Positions 15,346 through 23,935 of a stretch of DNA of 47,567 bases are shown one piece after another; the first letter of the stretch is position 1; the number at the start of each line of letters is the position of its first letter. Both the position numbers and the translations under genes were made by a program. This DNA is from Pseudomonas endophytica (GTDB lineage: Bacteria > Pseudomonadota > Gammaproteobacteria > Pseudomonadales > Pseudomonadaceae). The notes beneath the pieces were generated by a model. The model was not told the origin of the DNA. It was given only the letters and a program-made list of their open reading frames with translations, and ran no database searches. Location: contig NZ_LLWH01000135.1 in assembly GCF_001411475.1 (NCBI RefSeq), positions 1-47,567 of the forward strand, in the 5' to 3' direction.

Positions 15346-17583
15346 ATGCGTGCCCCCCTCACCCGTTCCATGACATTAGCTTTAGGCCTCATCAGCAGTT
15401 CGCATTTATTAGCAGACACTGAGGCCCTAGATGATGCTGAAACGAAACAGCCCGACATGGAACTCGCCAGCACCCGCATCAACGCCCAAGGGCTGGGTTC
15501 GACAACCGAAGACACCGGCTCGTATACCACCGGTTCGACCAGCACCGCGACCAAACTCAACTTGAGCATCCGCGAAACCCCGCAGTCGATTTCGGTGGTC
15601 ACTCGCCAAGAGATGGATGACTTTGACCTCAATACCCTCACCGAAGCCATGCGCCACACCACAGGCATTGTGGTGCAGCACAGTGACTCGGATCGGGTCA
15701 GCTACTCGTCACGCGGCTATACCATCAATAACTTTCAAATTGACGGGATGCTTAACACCTTCAGTTTCATGAAGTCTGACGCTGACACCATCATCTACGA
15801 CCGCATTGAGGTGGTGCGCGGTGCGACCGGCTTAACCACCGGCGCAGGCGACCCATCGGGCACTATCAACATGATCCGCAAGCGCCCAACCCACGAGCTT
15901 GCCGCCAAGGCTGGGGTCAGCGGCGGCAGCTATGACGACTATTACAGCTATGTCGATGTGGGCGGGCCGCTGGGCTTTGACGGCCGTTTACGCGGCCGTA
16001 CCGTGCTGGCCTATCGCGACAGCAAATCGTTTCGCGATACTTACGCGCTCAAGCGGGAAGTGGCTTACGGTATTTTGGAAGCCGACCTCACCGACCACAC
16101 TACCGTGGCCGTCGGTTATGACTATCAGGACAAGCAAGTGCGCGGCTCCTCTTGGGGCACAACGCCTTATTGGACGGGGACGGGTGACAAGGCCAATCTA
16201 GGACGTTCGACCAATTGGGCTACGTCTTGGAGTTCTTGGCCGTTAAAGGACAAAACCGCCTTTGCCACTCTCGATCAGCTGTTAGTCGATGACTGGCGCC
16301 TGAAGGCCGCTTATACCCACCGCACCAGTGAATCCGATGGCAAGGTGTATTACGCCGGTGGAGGCTTCCCGAATGCCGATGGGAGTGGCATGTCGGCCTT
16401 TAGCAGCCACTTTGCCGGCGACGAAAGCATGACTGCACTCGACATCAACGTCTCGGGCACTTACGCCCTGCTCGGACGTGATCACGAATTAATGGTCGGT
16501 TATGGTGAGGCCAAGTACGACAGCACTTCGCCCTTGTCGATTGACTTAAACCCTGACGACTACGGCACTATTGCCAACTGGAATGACTTGAGCGGGATTC
16601 CTAAATACCGCGACCTCGACACCGGCTTGGACAGCAGCCACAGCACCATCAAGCAAAAGTCCGGGTATCTGGCCACCCGCTTCAATCTGACAGATGAATG
16701 GCACGCTGTGCTCGGCACCCGCTATGGCAGCTGGAAAAGCACCAACACCAGCCGCGATTTCGATGACAGCGCAGCGGGAGGCATTAGCTACCAAAAGGTC
16801 ACGCAAACCCACAACGACATGCTCACACCTTATGCGGGCTTGCTGTATGACTTTACTGAAGAGCTAACGGCCTACGTGAGCTACACCGACATCTTCAAGC
16901 CTTCTACCAACAAAGATGCTAGCGGCTCCTACCTCAAGCCAGTGGTCGGCAGTGTTTATGAAGTAGGGCTTAAAGGCAGTTTTCTGGAAGAACGCTTGAA
17001 CTTGTCGAGCGCCGTGTTCTGGAGTAAGCAGGACAACGTGCCGGAAATCGACGACTCTGTGCCTCGCGGCCCTAATGGCGAGGAATATTACAAATCTGGC
17101 GGCAAGGGCAACAAAATCAAAGGCTTTGAAGTTGAGCTGGCCGGTGAGGTTATGCGCGGCTGGAACATGATGGCGGGCTATACCTACACCCACTCGCTAA
17201 ACGCCGATGGTAAGCGCATTAACACCACAGCACCTTTGAACCTGGTCAAGGCGTCGACAAGCTACACACTGCCGGGTGAATGGCGAACGTTGACAGTAGG
17301 TGCGGCCGTCAATTGGCAGAGCGACATTTACCGCGTCAGCAATCGACCTAGCGGAGCTACAAACCAGAACGGGTATCCGATCACCTTCAAGGAAAACATC
17401 ACCCAGAAGTCCTACACCCTTGTCGACCTGATGGCACGTTACGAATTTAACCCTCATGTCAAAGCGACTCTAAACGTCAAAAACGTGCTGGATCAGAAGT
17501 ACTACGAAAACGTTGGCTTTTATAACGGCGTGTTCTGGGGCGAACCAAGAACCGTAAGCTTGGGCCTTGAATGGACGTTGTAA
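15346..17583 (+). CDS. TonB-dependent siderophore receptor (FpvA/FhuE-like, no signalling domain)
   Basis: A 745-residue outer-membrane receptor. The signal peptide ends near LLA-DTE (about residue 24). The plug (about 65-180) contains IRETPQSISVVTRQEMDDF, SSRGYTINNFQIDGM and VVRGATGLTTGAGDPSGTINMIRKRPT; the barrel follows. Like the receptor at 1002 it lacks an STN domain, and the two share the same subclass signatures, so they are likely paralogues with different ligands. The last residues are LEWTL, without the usual terminal Phe/Trp. AAGGAG at 15331-15336 lies at good distance from the ATG. No regulator, sigma factor or esterase is adjacent. The ligand is unknown, with a hydroxamate or xenosiderophore most likely by family. 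Confidence 0.9.
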   Translation: MRAPLTRSMTLALGLISSSHLLADTEALDDAETKQPDMELASTRINAQGLGSTTEDTGSYTTGSTSTATKLNLSIRETPQSISVVTRQEMDDFDLNTLTEAMRHTTGIVVQHSDSDRVSYSSRGYTINNFQIDGMLNTFSFMKSDADTIIYDRIEVVRGATGLTTGAGDPSGTINMIRKRPTHELAAKAGVSGGSYDDYYSYVDVGGPLGFDGRLRGRTVLAYRDSKSFRDTYALKREVAYGILEADLTDHTTVAVGYDYQDKQVRGSSWGTTPYWTGTGDKANLGRSTNWATSWSSWPLKDKTAFATLDQLLVDDWRLKAAYTHRTSESDGKVYYAGGGFPNADGSGMSAFSSHFAGDESMTALDINVSGTYALLGRDHELMVGYGEAKYDSTSPLSIDLNPDDYGTIANWNDLSGIPKYRDLDTGLDSSHSTIKQKSGYLATRFNLTDEWHAVLGTRYGSWKSTNTSRDFDDSAAGGISYQKVTQTHNDMLTPYAGLLYDFTEELTAYVSYTDIFKPSTNKDASGSYLKPVVGSVYEVGLKGSFLEERLNLSSAVFWSKQDNVPEIDDSVPRGPNGEEYYKSGGKGNKIKGFEVELAGEVMRGWNMMAGYTYTHSLNADGKRINTTAPLNLVKASTSYTLPGEWRTLTVGAAVNWQSDIYRVSNRPSGATNQNGYPITFKENITQKSYTLVDLMARYEFNPHVKATLNVKNVLDQKYYENVGFYNGVFWGEPRTVSLGLEWTL

Positions 17584-17594
17584 AGGGTATCTCA

Positions 17595-17623
17595 GGCGTC
17601 TCAACGAGGGGCCTTGAGACGCC
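17595..17623. terminator. Stem-loop after the third receptor gene
   Basis: GGCGTCTCAA (17595-17604) pairs perfectly with TTGAGACGCC (17614-17623), giving a 10-bp stem and a 9-base loop, 11 bases after the stop codon. No T-run follows directly. It is likely the transcript end between convergent genes. Confidence 0.6.
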
Positions 17624-17743
17624 CTAATACCGCCGTGCAAATGAACACAGGCGGCGACTTTTTTGATGCCGGGCTCGCCCGGAAAATCTAAAGATCGTCG
17701 CCGCTCCTCACCAATTCACGCGTTATGAAGCGTTAGCACCGGG

Positions 17744-18589
17744 TTAGTTCTCTTTGATCTGCGCCCACAACTGTGCCACTTCCTCAGCATTGCTCGCCTT
17801 GATTCGGGCCAAGTTAACGGGATACTCGACCCCTGGGTTCTCGACCCAGCGCGTGGCGGTAAATTGGCCGTTACTGGCCCGCAAAATGTAGCCCGTGTCA
17901 TGGCACTGCTCGGAAGCCAAAAACAGAACGCCAGGAGTGATCCATTCAGGTTTGAGGTTTTCCGGTTCTTCGGTCACACCCCACATCCGGGTTTTGGCCA
18001 CGGGTGAAACGGCGTTCACCCCTATCCCGTCGGCCATACCTTCCATGCTCAACGCGTTCATGATGCCCAGTTGCGCCATTTTGCCTGCCGCATACGCCAC
18101 CAACCCCGGTTGGGCATATTGCTGATACATGGCCCGATCCGAGGAGGTTAATACCACTCGTGCCGCTGTCGATTGCTGCAGGTAGGTCCAAGCGTGTTTG
18201 CACAGCCACACGGGGGCATAGACACTCACATCCAGCGCACGCTCGATAAAGCTTGAGTCGGCTTCTTCAATCCGTTGGTAACCGACCCACCCCGCGTTGT
18301 GAATCACAATGTCCAGTTGCCCAAAGGCTTGGACAGCCGCCGCCACTAATTGCTGACATGCTTGCTCGCTGGCAAGATCAGCATGATGACCCATGGCGCT
18401 ATAACCTTGGAATTGAAGGCTGCGCGCGGCTTCATGCGCAACCGAGCTGTCTGCGCCCTCACCCAGGTTGTTCGCCCCAATATCGCTGATCAGCACATTG
18501 GCTCCCAGCCTTGCCAGCTCGCGGGCGTAGCTCAAGCCTAGGCCTCGGCCTGCGCCCGTTACAATTGCGGTTTTGCCTGCAAAGTTCAC
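17744..18589 (-). CDS. Short-chain dehydrogenase/reductase (SDR)
   Basis: A 281-residue classical SDR. The cofactor loop is TGAGRGLG (11-18), followed by HNAG (97-100), the catalytic serine in LTSSD (149-150) and the YxxxK pair Y166/K170 in AYAAGK. The acidic D36 at the end of strand beta-2 (LISDIG) suggests NAD preference. The insertion after that strand (NNLGEGADSSVAHEAA) is characteristic of the 3-hydroxyacyl-CoA dehydrogenase-like SDRs related to multifunctional enzyme 2, so an acyl-CoA or steroid-type alcohol is a reasonable guess, not proof. The start is GTG with AGGAG six bases upstream. It is divergent from a LysR regulator at 18732 with a LysR-type box between them. Confidence 0.9.
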   Translation of the reverse strand: MNFAGKTAIVTGAGRGLGLSYARELARLGANVLISDIGANNLGEGADSSVAHEAARSLQFQGYSAMGHHADLASEQACQQLVAAAVQAFGQLDIVIHNAGWVGYQRIEEADSSFIERALDVSVYAPVWLCKHAWTYLQQSTAARVVLTSSDRAMYQQYAQPGLVAYAAGKMAQLGIMNALSMEGMADGIGVNAVSPVAKTRMWGVTEEPENLKPEWITPGVLFLASEQCHDTGYILRASNGQFTATRWVENPGVEYPVNLARIKASNAEEVAQLWAQIKEN

Positions 18590-18665
18590 TGGTATCTCCT
18601 CTTGTTGGTCGCCCTCACCTTAACAATCCGCAGATCATGTGTTTAATACCGTTTACACGCGCAAT

Positions 18666-18684
18666 TGATACCCTGTGGCTATCA
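18666..18684. promoter_or_regulatory. LysR-type regulator box (T-N11-A) in divergent promoter
   Basis: TGATA-9-TATCA is a perfect interrupted palindrome that contains the LysR hallmark T-N11-A. It lies 48 bases before the LysR start and 77 bases before the SDR start, the expected place for an autoregulatory recognition site. Confidence 0.5.
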
Positions 18685-18731
18685 GACCACTGTCACTCAC
18701 ACGGCTCAGTTCAAAGGAAGGAGGCAGCAAC

Positions 18732-19643
18732 ATGATCGAGACGCGACTGCTTAGGCAGTTCATCGCCGTTGCTGAGGAGCTGAACTACCACAAGGCGGCG
18801 ACTCGCCTGCACATGGCTCAACCTCCTCTGAGCCAAGCGATTAACCGACTGGAAGACAAATTGGGTTTCAGCCTGCTCACGCGCAGCCGCCGTGAAGTCA
18901 AACTGACACCTGCCGGCAGCGCTTTTCTGGAAGCGGCCTACAACACGCTCAAAACACTAGACTCGGGTGTTGAGCATGCGCGCCAAGTGTCCCAGGGCAG
19001 TGCTGGCAAACTCACTATCACCACCCTCTCCATCGCCTACTACACGCCGTTGCTCAATACCCTGCGACAGTTGCGCGAGGCGCTTCCCAAGGTCCAACTC
19101 AGCCTTAAGGAAATGCCCTCAGCCCAGCAGGTCCAAGCCATCATGTCGGCGCAGGCGGACCTCGCCTTTATGCGTAAACCGCCCGCTGATACGCCTAACA
19201 TGGTGTTGCGATTGCTGCTTGAAGAGGCAATCGTCATGGCCTTACCCATGGATCACCCCAGAGCGCAGACAGAACATATCGACCTGCGGGACTTTGCCGG
19301 GGAAGACTTTGTGTTCACTCCCCACGCGCTGGGCAGCGGTTATCACCAACAACTCATTGCCTTATGCGAAGCGGCTGGTTTTTACCCCAACGTGGTGCAG
19401 GAAGCAGCGCAATTGCATACCGTAATCGGCCTAGTCGGATGCGGTTTCGGTGTGGCGCTGGTGCCGGCGTCGATTGCCAGTTCGTTTATGCAAGACAAGG
19501 TGGTGTTTCGCCACCTGTTGCCTGTGACGGAGTCGGGCAACCCCGCCATTGGCCTCTATGTAGGCTGGAACTCCCACAACGACTCTCCGCTGATACCGCG
19601 CTTTATATCGATGCTGGACATTCATCTTCGGCCTGAGCACTGA
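18732..19643 (+). CDS. LysR-family transcriptional regulator
   Basis: A 303-residue LysR protein. The winged HTH covers residues 1-65 (LLRQFIAVAEELNYHKAATRLHMAQPPLSQAINRLEDKLGFSLLTRS), and the periplasmic-binding-protein-like effector domain about 90-300. The wording AEELNYHKAA with QPPLSQ places it in the BenM/CatM/TsaR-like branch that often controls small aromatic or organic acid metabolism. The ATG at 18732 is chosen over an upstream start at 18675 because AAGGAAGGAGG precedes it and the HTH begins at the usual distance. It is divergent from the SDR, its probable target. It ends 5 bases before the convergent MFS gene. Confidence 0.92.
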   Translation: MIETRLLRQFIAVAEELNYHKAATRLHMAQPPLSQAINRLEDKLGFSLLTRSRREVKLTPAGSAFLEAAYNTLKTLDSGVEHARQVSQGSAGKLTITTLSIAYYTPLLNTLRQLREALPKVQLSLKEMPSAQQVQAIMSAQADLAFMRKPPADTPNMVLRLLLEEAIVMALPMDHPRAQTEHIDLRDFAGEDFVFTPHALGSGYHQQLIALCEAAGFYPNVVQEAAQLHTVIGLVGCGFGVALVPASIASSFMQDKVVFRHLLPVTESGNPAIGLYVGWNSHNDSPLIPRFISMLDIHLRPEH

Positions 19644-19648
19644 CCCGC

Positions 19649-20866
19649 TCAGGCGTTAGACGAAAGTACCGATGAGCCCTGCGGCTCAACTGCTGCCTGC
19701 TCGCGGTAGCTCGCTGGGCTGAAGACCCGAGTCAGTATCAGCATCGACACTACCCCAACAATCAACACCCACCAAGCACTGATAAAGCTGCCCGTCATCT
19801 CACGCAGCCAGCCTGTCAGCCAGGGAGAGATGGCGTTAATCAAAAAGCCGATGCCTTGCACAAACGCTGCCAACTGCCCGGCAGCGCGCGGTTCTCGGCA
19901 ATGGTCGAGGGTCAAAATCAAGCTCAATGCAAAACAAGCACCCAGCCCGAAGCCAATCAAAGCGACCCAGACATGCGGCGCCTCCAGAGGCCACATCACC
20001 AACCCTAAAAAACCAAGCGCTTGGGCTGTGAGACTGACGGCCAACAAGGGGCGCCGGTCGGTGCCTCGTTGCGCCAAGGCAGGCATGACCAACGCGGCCA
20101 CGACCTGAAAGATCGTCATAAACGCCAGCAGCGAACCACTTTGCGTGGCGCTCCAGTCCATTTGTAAGTAATAGGCAGGCAGCCAAGCCACCATGCTCAT
20201 GTAGCCGCAGTTCACCAGCCCAAAGTACAACGCCAATAGCCACGCCCTGCGGTTGCGCCATGGATGAGCAGACACGCCGTGAGTGCGCGGCGTAAACCCG
20301 GCGAAAGGTAACAGCCACCACATCAGCAGCGCCGCCAGCGCTGGCAACAACCAAACCCCGAGCCCGGCCTGCCAATGGCTAAAGTGCCCGGCCACCACTG
20401 GGCTGAGTAAAGCAGCCAGACCACCACCGCCCATCAGCGAGGCTGAATAAACGCCCAGCGCCAATGCCACCTGTTGCTTGAACTGACGCTTGATCAACGC
20501 AGGAACCAGCGCCTGAATCAACGCCACACCTGCACCACCCAATAAAGCAGTGATCAGTAACACCTCAGCCTGCTGCCCCATCAGGCGCCACAAACACGCC
20601 CCGAGAATCATCAGTAAGCCCATGGCCACGCCCCGCCGCTCACCCAAGCGAGCCTCAATGCGGACACCGAGCAAGGCCACGAGGCCCATGCAAATCACCG
20701 GTAGGCTGGTCAGCCAAGCGCTGCTTTGAAAACTCATGCCAGTATCGCCACGAATCTCCATCAGCAGTGGGCTGATAGAACTCAAAATCGGCCGTAAATT
20801 AAGCCCCAAGGCGATGATCAACGCCCAACTGGCCAGGCTGCGCAAACGGGTTCTAGCAGGCTGCAT
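19649..20866 (-). CDS. MFS transporter, CynX/NimT family
   Basis: A 405-residue inner-membrane transporter with about 12 helices, starting with the family motif SWALIIALGLNLRPILSSISPLL. The GMSFQSSAWLTSLPVICMGL stretch and the later WLPAYYLQMDWSATQSG segment are typical of CynX/NimT (cyanate or 2-nitroimidazole) permeases. The substrate is unknown. Co-transcription with a nucleoside/guanine deaminase suggests a purine, pyrimidine or related base, which is inference. The ATG at 20866 overlaps the end of the deaminase gene by 14 bases; the longer frame to 20926 lies wholly within that gene and is rejected as start. Confidence 0.88.
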   Translation of the reverse strand: MQPARTRLRSLASWALIIALGLNLRPILSSISPLLMEIRGDTGMSFQSSAWLTSLPVICMGLVALLGVRIEARLGERRGVAMGLLMILGACLWRLMGQQAEVLLITALLGGAGVALIQALVPALIKRQFKQQVALALGVYSASLMGGGGLAALLSPVVAGHFSHWQAGLGVWLLPALAALLMWWLLPFAGFTPRTHGVSAHPWRNRRAWLLALYFGLVNCGYMSMVAWLPAYYLQMDWSATQSGSLLAFMTIFQVVAALVMPALAQRGTDRRPLLAVSLTAQALGFLGLVMWPLEAPHVWVALIGFGLGACFALSLILTLDHCREPRAAGQLAAFVQGIGFLINAISPWLTGWLREMTGSFISAWWVLIVGVVSMLILTRVFSPASYREQAAVEPQGSSVLSSNA

Positions 20867-21314
20867 GACGTGCCTGCCAGTCACCGTAGATCTCAGCCAT
20901 CGCTGGCTGTGGCAGATGCCGTACATTAAGCGTCTGTTTGTCTAGGGGCAGCGCCAGTTGCTGGTAGACCGCAGCCGTAGACAAGCCAAAGCGCTCACCC
21001 ACTTCATTCGCCGCGCCATACACCGCTCCCGAGACACCACACAAGTGCATCGCTGCTAAACACATAGGGCACGGCTGGCCACTGGCATAGATCACGCATC
21101 CTTCTAGCCGCGCGCCCAACTGTTGGCTGGCTCTGCGAATGGTCAGCAGCTCGGCATGATCTGTCGGGTCTTGACTGAGATGGATTTCATTGACTGCCTC
21201 GGCAACAACTTGGCCGTCTTTGACCAAAATTGCGCCAAACGGACGACCACCAGCGGCTACGTTTTCACCCGCCAGTTCGACTGCGCGTTGCAGAAATTGT
21301 TGATCGATATGCAT
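20853..21314 (-). CDS. Nucleoside/guanine deaminase (CDA superfamily)
   Basis: A 153-residue zinc hydrolase of the cytidine/deoxycytidylate deaminase superfamily, GuaD/TadA-like. The zinc ligands and proton shuttle are visible: H53-A-E55 in DHAELLTIR and P81-C-P-M-C85 in GQPCPMCLAAM. The GGRPFGAILV segment matches guanine deaminase and related base deaminases better than the tRNA-specific TadA. It should deaminate a purine or related base in the cytoplasm. GGGGGA precedes the ATG. It sits between the ankyrin-protein gene (20 bases upstream) and the MFS gene (14-base overlap), so it is the middle gene of a three-gene operon. Confidence 0.9.
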   Translation of the reverse strand: MHIDQQFLQRAVELAGENVAAGGRPFGAILVKDGQVVAEAVNEIHLSQDPTDHAELLTIRRASQQLGARLEGCVIYASGQPCPMCLAAMHLCGVSGAVYGAANEVGERFGLSTAAVYQQLALPLDKQTLNVRHLPQPAMAEIYGDWQARHAAC

Positions 21315-21334
21315 GAAAAATCCCCCAGGGTTAT

Positions 21335-21994
21335 TTACTTAGCGCCAGCGTCACTGAGCAATTTGACGACGGCGGTCTGGCCATGCTTTTTCGCTTGGTA
21401 CAAAGGGCTACGGCCCTCGCTGTCCGGCAGGTTCAGGTCTGCGCCAGCTTTAATAAGCTGAGTGACAATCTGCTGATGAGCCGGACCACCATCGGACAGC
21501 ACAATGGCTTCCATCAAGCAGGTCCAGCCCAGTCGATTGACGTGGTCCAGGTCAACACCGGCGTCGATTAACAGGCGTACCGTTTCCACATGGCCGCGCT
21601 CACACGCCGGGATCAACGCGGTGCCCCCATAGCGGTTGGTGCTCTTGAGGTCTGCACCATGGGCCAACGTCAGCTTAAGAATGTCGTTGTAGCCGCTGGC
21701 GCCAGCCAACAAATAAGCGCTGTCTTGCATCTGGTTTTTCTGGTTAACGTCGGCACCAGCATCTATCAGTGCCCGTGCGATCTCAACGTTGTTGCGATGG
21801 GTTGCCAACAGCAACGCACTGCTACCTTCTGCTGCTTGTGCGTTGAGGTCTGCGCCCTCGGTGATCAACTGCTGCACTTTAGTCAGCTCGCCATCACGTA
21901 CCGCGTTAAAAAGATTTTGTTCGCTTGCCATTACTCCTCCCATCATTAACAGCCCGACCGCTAAAAGGCCGGATTTAAACGTCAGGCGACTCAT
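21335..21994 (-). CDS. Exported ankyrin-repeat protein
   Basis: A 219-residue protein with an N-terminal signal peptide (MSRLTFKSGLLAVGLLMMGGVMA-SEQ) and about six ankyrin repeats filling the rest. Repeats show the G-A-D-L/V-N turn and the LLxAT/ALIPACERGH helices at 33-residue spacing. It is likely periplasmic and acts by protein contact. Similar exported ankyrin proteins occur near catalase (AnkB), but no catalase is present here. I chose the ATG at 21994, with AGAGAG about nine bases upstream; ATG at 22000 and TTG at 22018 are alternatives. It is the first gene of the ankyrin-deaminase-MFS operon and divergent from a LysR regulator. Confidence 0.85.
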   Translation of the reverse strand: MSRLTFKSGLLAVGLLMMGGVMASEQNLFNAVRDGELTKVQQLITEGADLNAQAAEGSSALLLATHRNNVEIARALIDAGADVNQKNQMQDSAYLLAGASGYNDILKLTLAHGADLKSTNRYGGTALIPACERGHVETVRLLIDAGVDLDHVNRLGWTCLMEAIVLSDGGPAHQQIVTQLIKAGADLNLPDSEGRSPLYQAKKHGQTAVVKLLSDAGAK

Positions 21995-22091
21995 GGTCAT
22001 GTCTCTCTGCGCATTCAATGAAGGTCGAGTATGGCCATTTGAGCAGGTATTCTGAAATTAAATATAATCATGCTATCCAGTGGCTATATGA

Positions 22092-22952
22092 ATGGTTATG
22101 CCTATGTTCGATCCCGTGTTGTTACGCAGCTTTATCGCCGTAGTGGACTGCGCCAATTTCACCCGCGCAGCCCAACGGCTGCATTTGACTCAGTCTACGG
22201 TCAGTCAGCAGATCCGCCGTTTGGAAGACAGCCTAGGCTGTAAGTTGCTCGACCGCGACCAGCGCCAGATCGTGGCTACCGCTGAGGGCGAGCGGCTGCT
22301 GGCGTACGCACGGCGCATTCTGACGCTCCATGAAGAAGCCCGAGAGGTCTTGTTTAACCAGCAAAGTGAAGGGGTATTGCGCTTAGGCGTGCCTGAAGAT
22401 TTTGCCGCCGAACGCATGATGCCGATGCTGTCGCGTTTTGGGCTAGAGCATCCACGAGTGCGGCTAGAAGTGACTAGCGGCTTGGGCCCAGAGCTGTCGC
22501 GGCTCTTTCGCCGGGGGGAGTTTGACCTATTGCTGGTTAAGCAAATGGGCCAAAACGATGATTGCCTGGCGTGCTGGCCTGAACCCTTGTGCTGGGTAGA
22601 CAGCCGCTCGCAGCCTGCATTGGGTCGAGATCCGTTGCCTCTGGTGGCCTTTCCAGTCGGTGGTTTATACCGCAATGAAATGCTTCATCACTTGGAGATG
22701 GGCGGTTGGCAATGGCGTATCAGTTATTCAAGTGCGAGCCTGGCCAGTGTTTGTTCGGCTGTGGCGGCCGGTTTGGGTGTCAGCTTGTTACCGTTGCGCG
22801 TTGTGGCCGCAGAGCATCAGGTGCTTGACGCCAGTAGCGGGCTACCGGATATCCAAGGCGTGTATTTAGCACTCTACGCGCAAAGTGAGCTGAGCCACGT
22901 GGGCAAGTTGCTGCAAAATCAACTGCTCAGCCTGTGCGAAGCCCTTGCCTAG
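22092..22952 (+). CDS. LysR-family transcriptional regulator
   Basis: A 286-residue LysR protein with its HTH at residues 5-65 (MFDPVLLRSFIAVVDCANFTRAAQRLHLTQSTVSQQIRRLE) and an effector domain about 90-280. ATG codons at 22092, 22098 and 22104 are all in frame; none has a convincing ribosome site, and the last gives the most typical LysR N-terminus. It is divergent from the ankyrin-deaminase-MFS operon, which it likely controls. The intergenic AT-rich stretch has an ATATA...TATAT symmetry (22060-22089), which could be the binding region, but this is weak. Confidence 0.9.
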   Translation: MVMPMFDPVLLRSFIAVVDCANFTRAAQRLHLTQSTVSQQIRRLEDSLGCKLLDRDQRQIVATAEGERLLAYARRILTLHEEAREVLFNQQSEGVLRLGVPEDFAAERMMPMLSRFGLEHPRVRLEVTSGLGPELSRLFRRGEFDLLLVKQMGQNDDCLACWPEPLCWVDSRSQPALGRDPLPLVAFPVGGLYRNEMLHHLEMGGWQWRISYSSASLASVCSAVAAGLGVSLLPLRVVAAEHQVLDASSGLPDIQGVYLALYAQSELSHVGKLLQNQLLSLCEALA

Positions 22953-22966
22953 ACTGACAATGAACC

Positions 22967-22999
22967 GCAGGCAGCACTCAGTGTTCAAGTGCTGTCTGC
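22967..22999. terminator. Strong stem-loop between convergent genes
   Basis: GCAGGCAGCACT (22967-22978) pairs with AGTGCTGTCTGC (22988-22999): a 12-bp stem with a single G-T wobble and a 9-base loop. It lies 14 bases after the LysR stop and 32 bases before the end of the convergent YetF-like gene. No T-run; a bidirectional transcript end is likely. Confidence 0.55.
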
Positions 23000-23031
23000 A
23001 CAGCAACAGCTGCAGTCTTTGATGCACGCCA

Positions 23032-23715
23032 TCACTTGGCCGCTGCGCACTCTGGCTGCGGCACATTGCACATCACACGACCATCGCGAACCGTAACGCT
23101 CAGCTCTCCCCGCCAAAACTCGGCGAGAAAAATATCTTCTGCTCTGAGCCCTAAGTCGTTGATTTCCCGTTCCAGCCATTCGGGGTCATGCCCAATAGAC
23201 GTCAACTGATCGAGCCGGGGTTCGCTGTTATACATGACAATTACCGACGGCATGTCGCGTTCATCACAGATCACCGTCAGCTCACCCCCCGGCTCAATTT
23301 GCGCGTAATAAACCTGCTGAAAAGAACACGCGCCCTGGGCGTGTAACTGTGAGGCGACGCGTAATATGTCGATCTTGTGTTTATTATTGACAAGGTTCTC
23401 AATGATAAACCTCCCATCCTTAATAATCGGAATAGGGCTACCAATCGTAAAACCACGCAAGAGCTGAATATGTTTAGTAGCGGTATTAAGCACATAGATC
23501 AACAACACCCCAATGAGCAAGACCAGCAAGTACTGCTTAAAGGGAATCGTATCGCTATAAATAACACCCCCGATAATCCCACCCAATATAAAATTGCCGA
23601 TCAAATCAATCGCCGTCATCTGTGACAGCTGTGTTCGGCCGGACAAGTACAGGTGAGTTGCAATAATCACAAACCCGGCCACAAACTTCGCCAATACCCA
23701 CGCGTAATACTCCAT
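23032..23715 (-). CDS. YetF/DUF421-family membrane protein
   Basis: A 227-residue protein with three N-terminal membrane helices (about 5-85: WVLAKFVAGFVIIATHLYLSG, AIDLIGNFILGGIIGGVIY, YLLVLLIGVLLIYVLN) and a cytoplasmic C-terminal DUF421 domain with the conserved GSPIPIIKDGRFIIENL and LRVASQLHAQGACSFQQVYYAQIEPGGELTV pattern. This is the YetF/YdfS/YrbG-like family; its role is unresolved, and Bacillus relatives affect spore germination and stress. The coding sequence is AT-richer than the neighbours around the membrane helices. The next gene on the same strand, encoding a lipoprotein, ends 220 bases away. The gap 23716-23935 shows no convincing gene. Confidence 0.88.
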   Translation of the reverse strand: MEYYAWVLAKFVAGFVIIATHLYLSGRTQLSQMTAIDLIGNFILGGIIGGVIYSDTIPFKQYLLVLLIGVLLIYVLNTATKHIQLLRGFTIGSPIPIIKDGRFIIENLVNNKHKIDILRVASQLHAQGACSFQQVYYAQIEPGGELTVICDERDMPSVIVMYNSEPRLDQLTSIGHDPEWLEREINDLGLRAEDIFLAEFWRGELSVTVRDGRVMCNVPQPECAAAK

Positions 23716-23935
23716 ATCACTCCCTCTTCATGCCCTATCCATACGCCTACTTACCTAAATGCCTAACAGCAATACCCCCCGAACAGACAGGATCTGCGTA
23801 CATCGGATAGCAGATCGCCGCCGATACGGATCAGCGTAGCAGGTTTAAAACCAGAGGGAGAACAGAAGAGTAGAGCCGTCTTTACGCCAACAACACAGTG
23901 CTCAGCAAACCAAAAGATCGTCCATCTTGGCCACG

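Noticed and set aside
15282..15668. 128-codon minus-strand frame at the start of the third receptor gene
   Set aside because: Antisense to a signal peptide and plug domain with a strong ribosome site on the other strand.
22060..22089. ATATA...TATAT symmetry as LysR operator upstream of the second LysR gene
   Set aside because: The 5-base arms are pure A/T in an AT-rich region and the spacing does not fit T-N11-A well, so it is not listed as a site.
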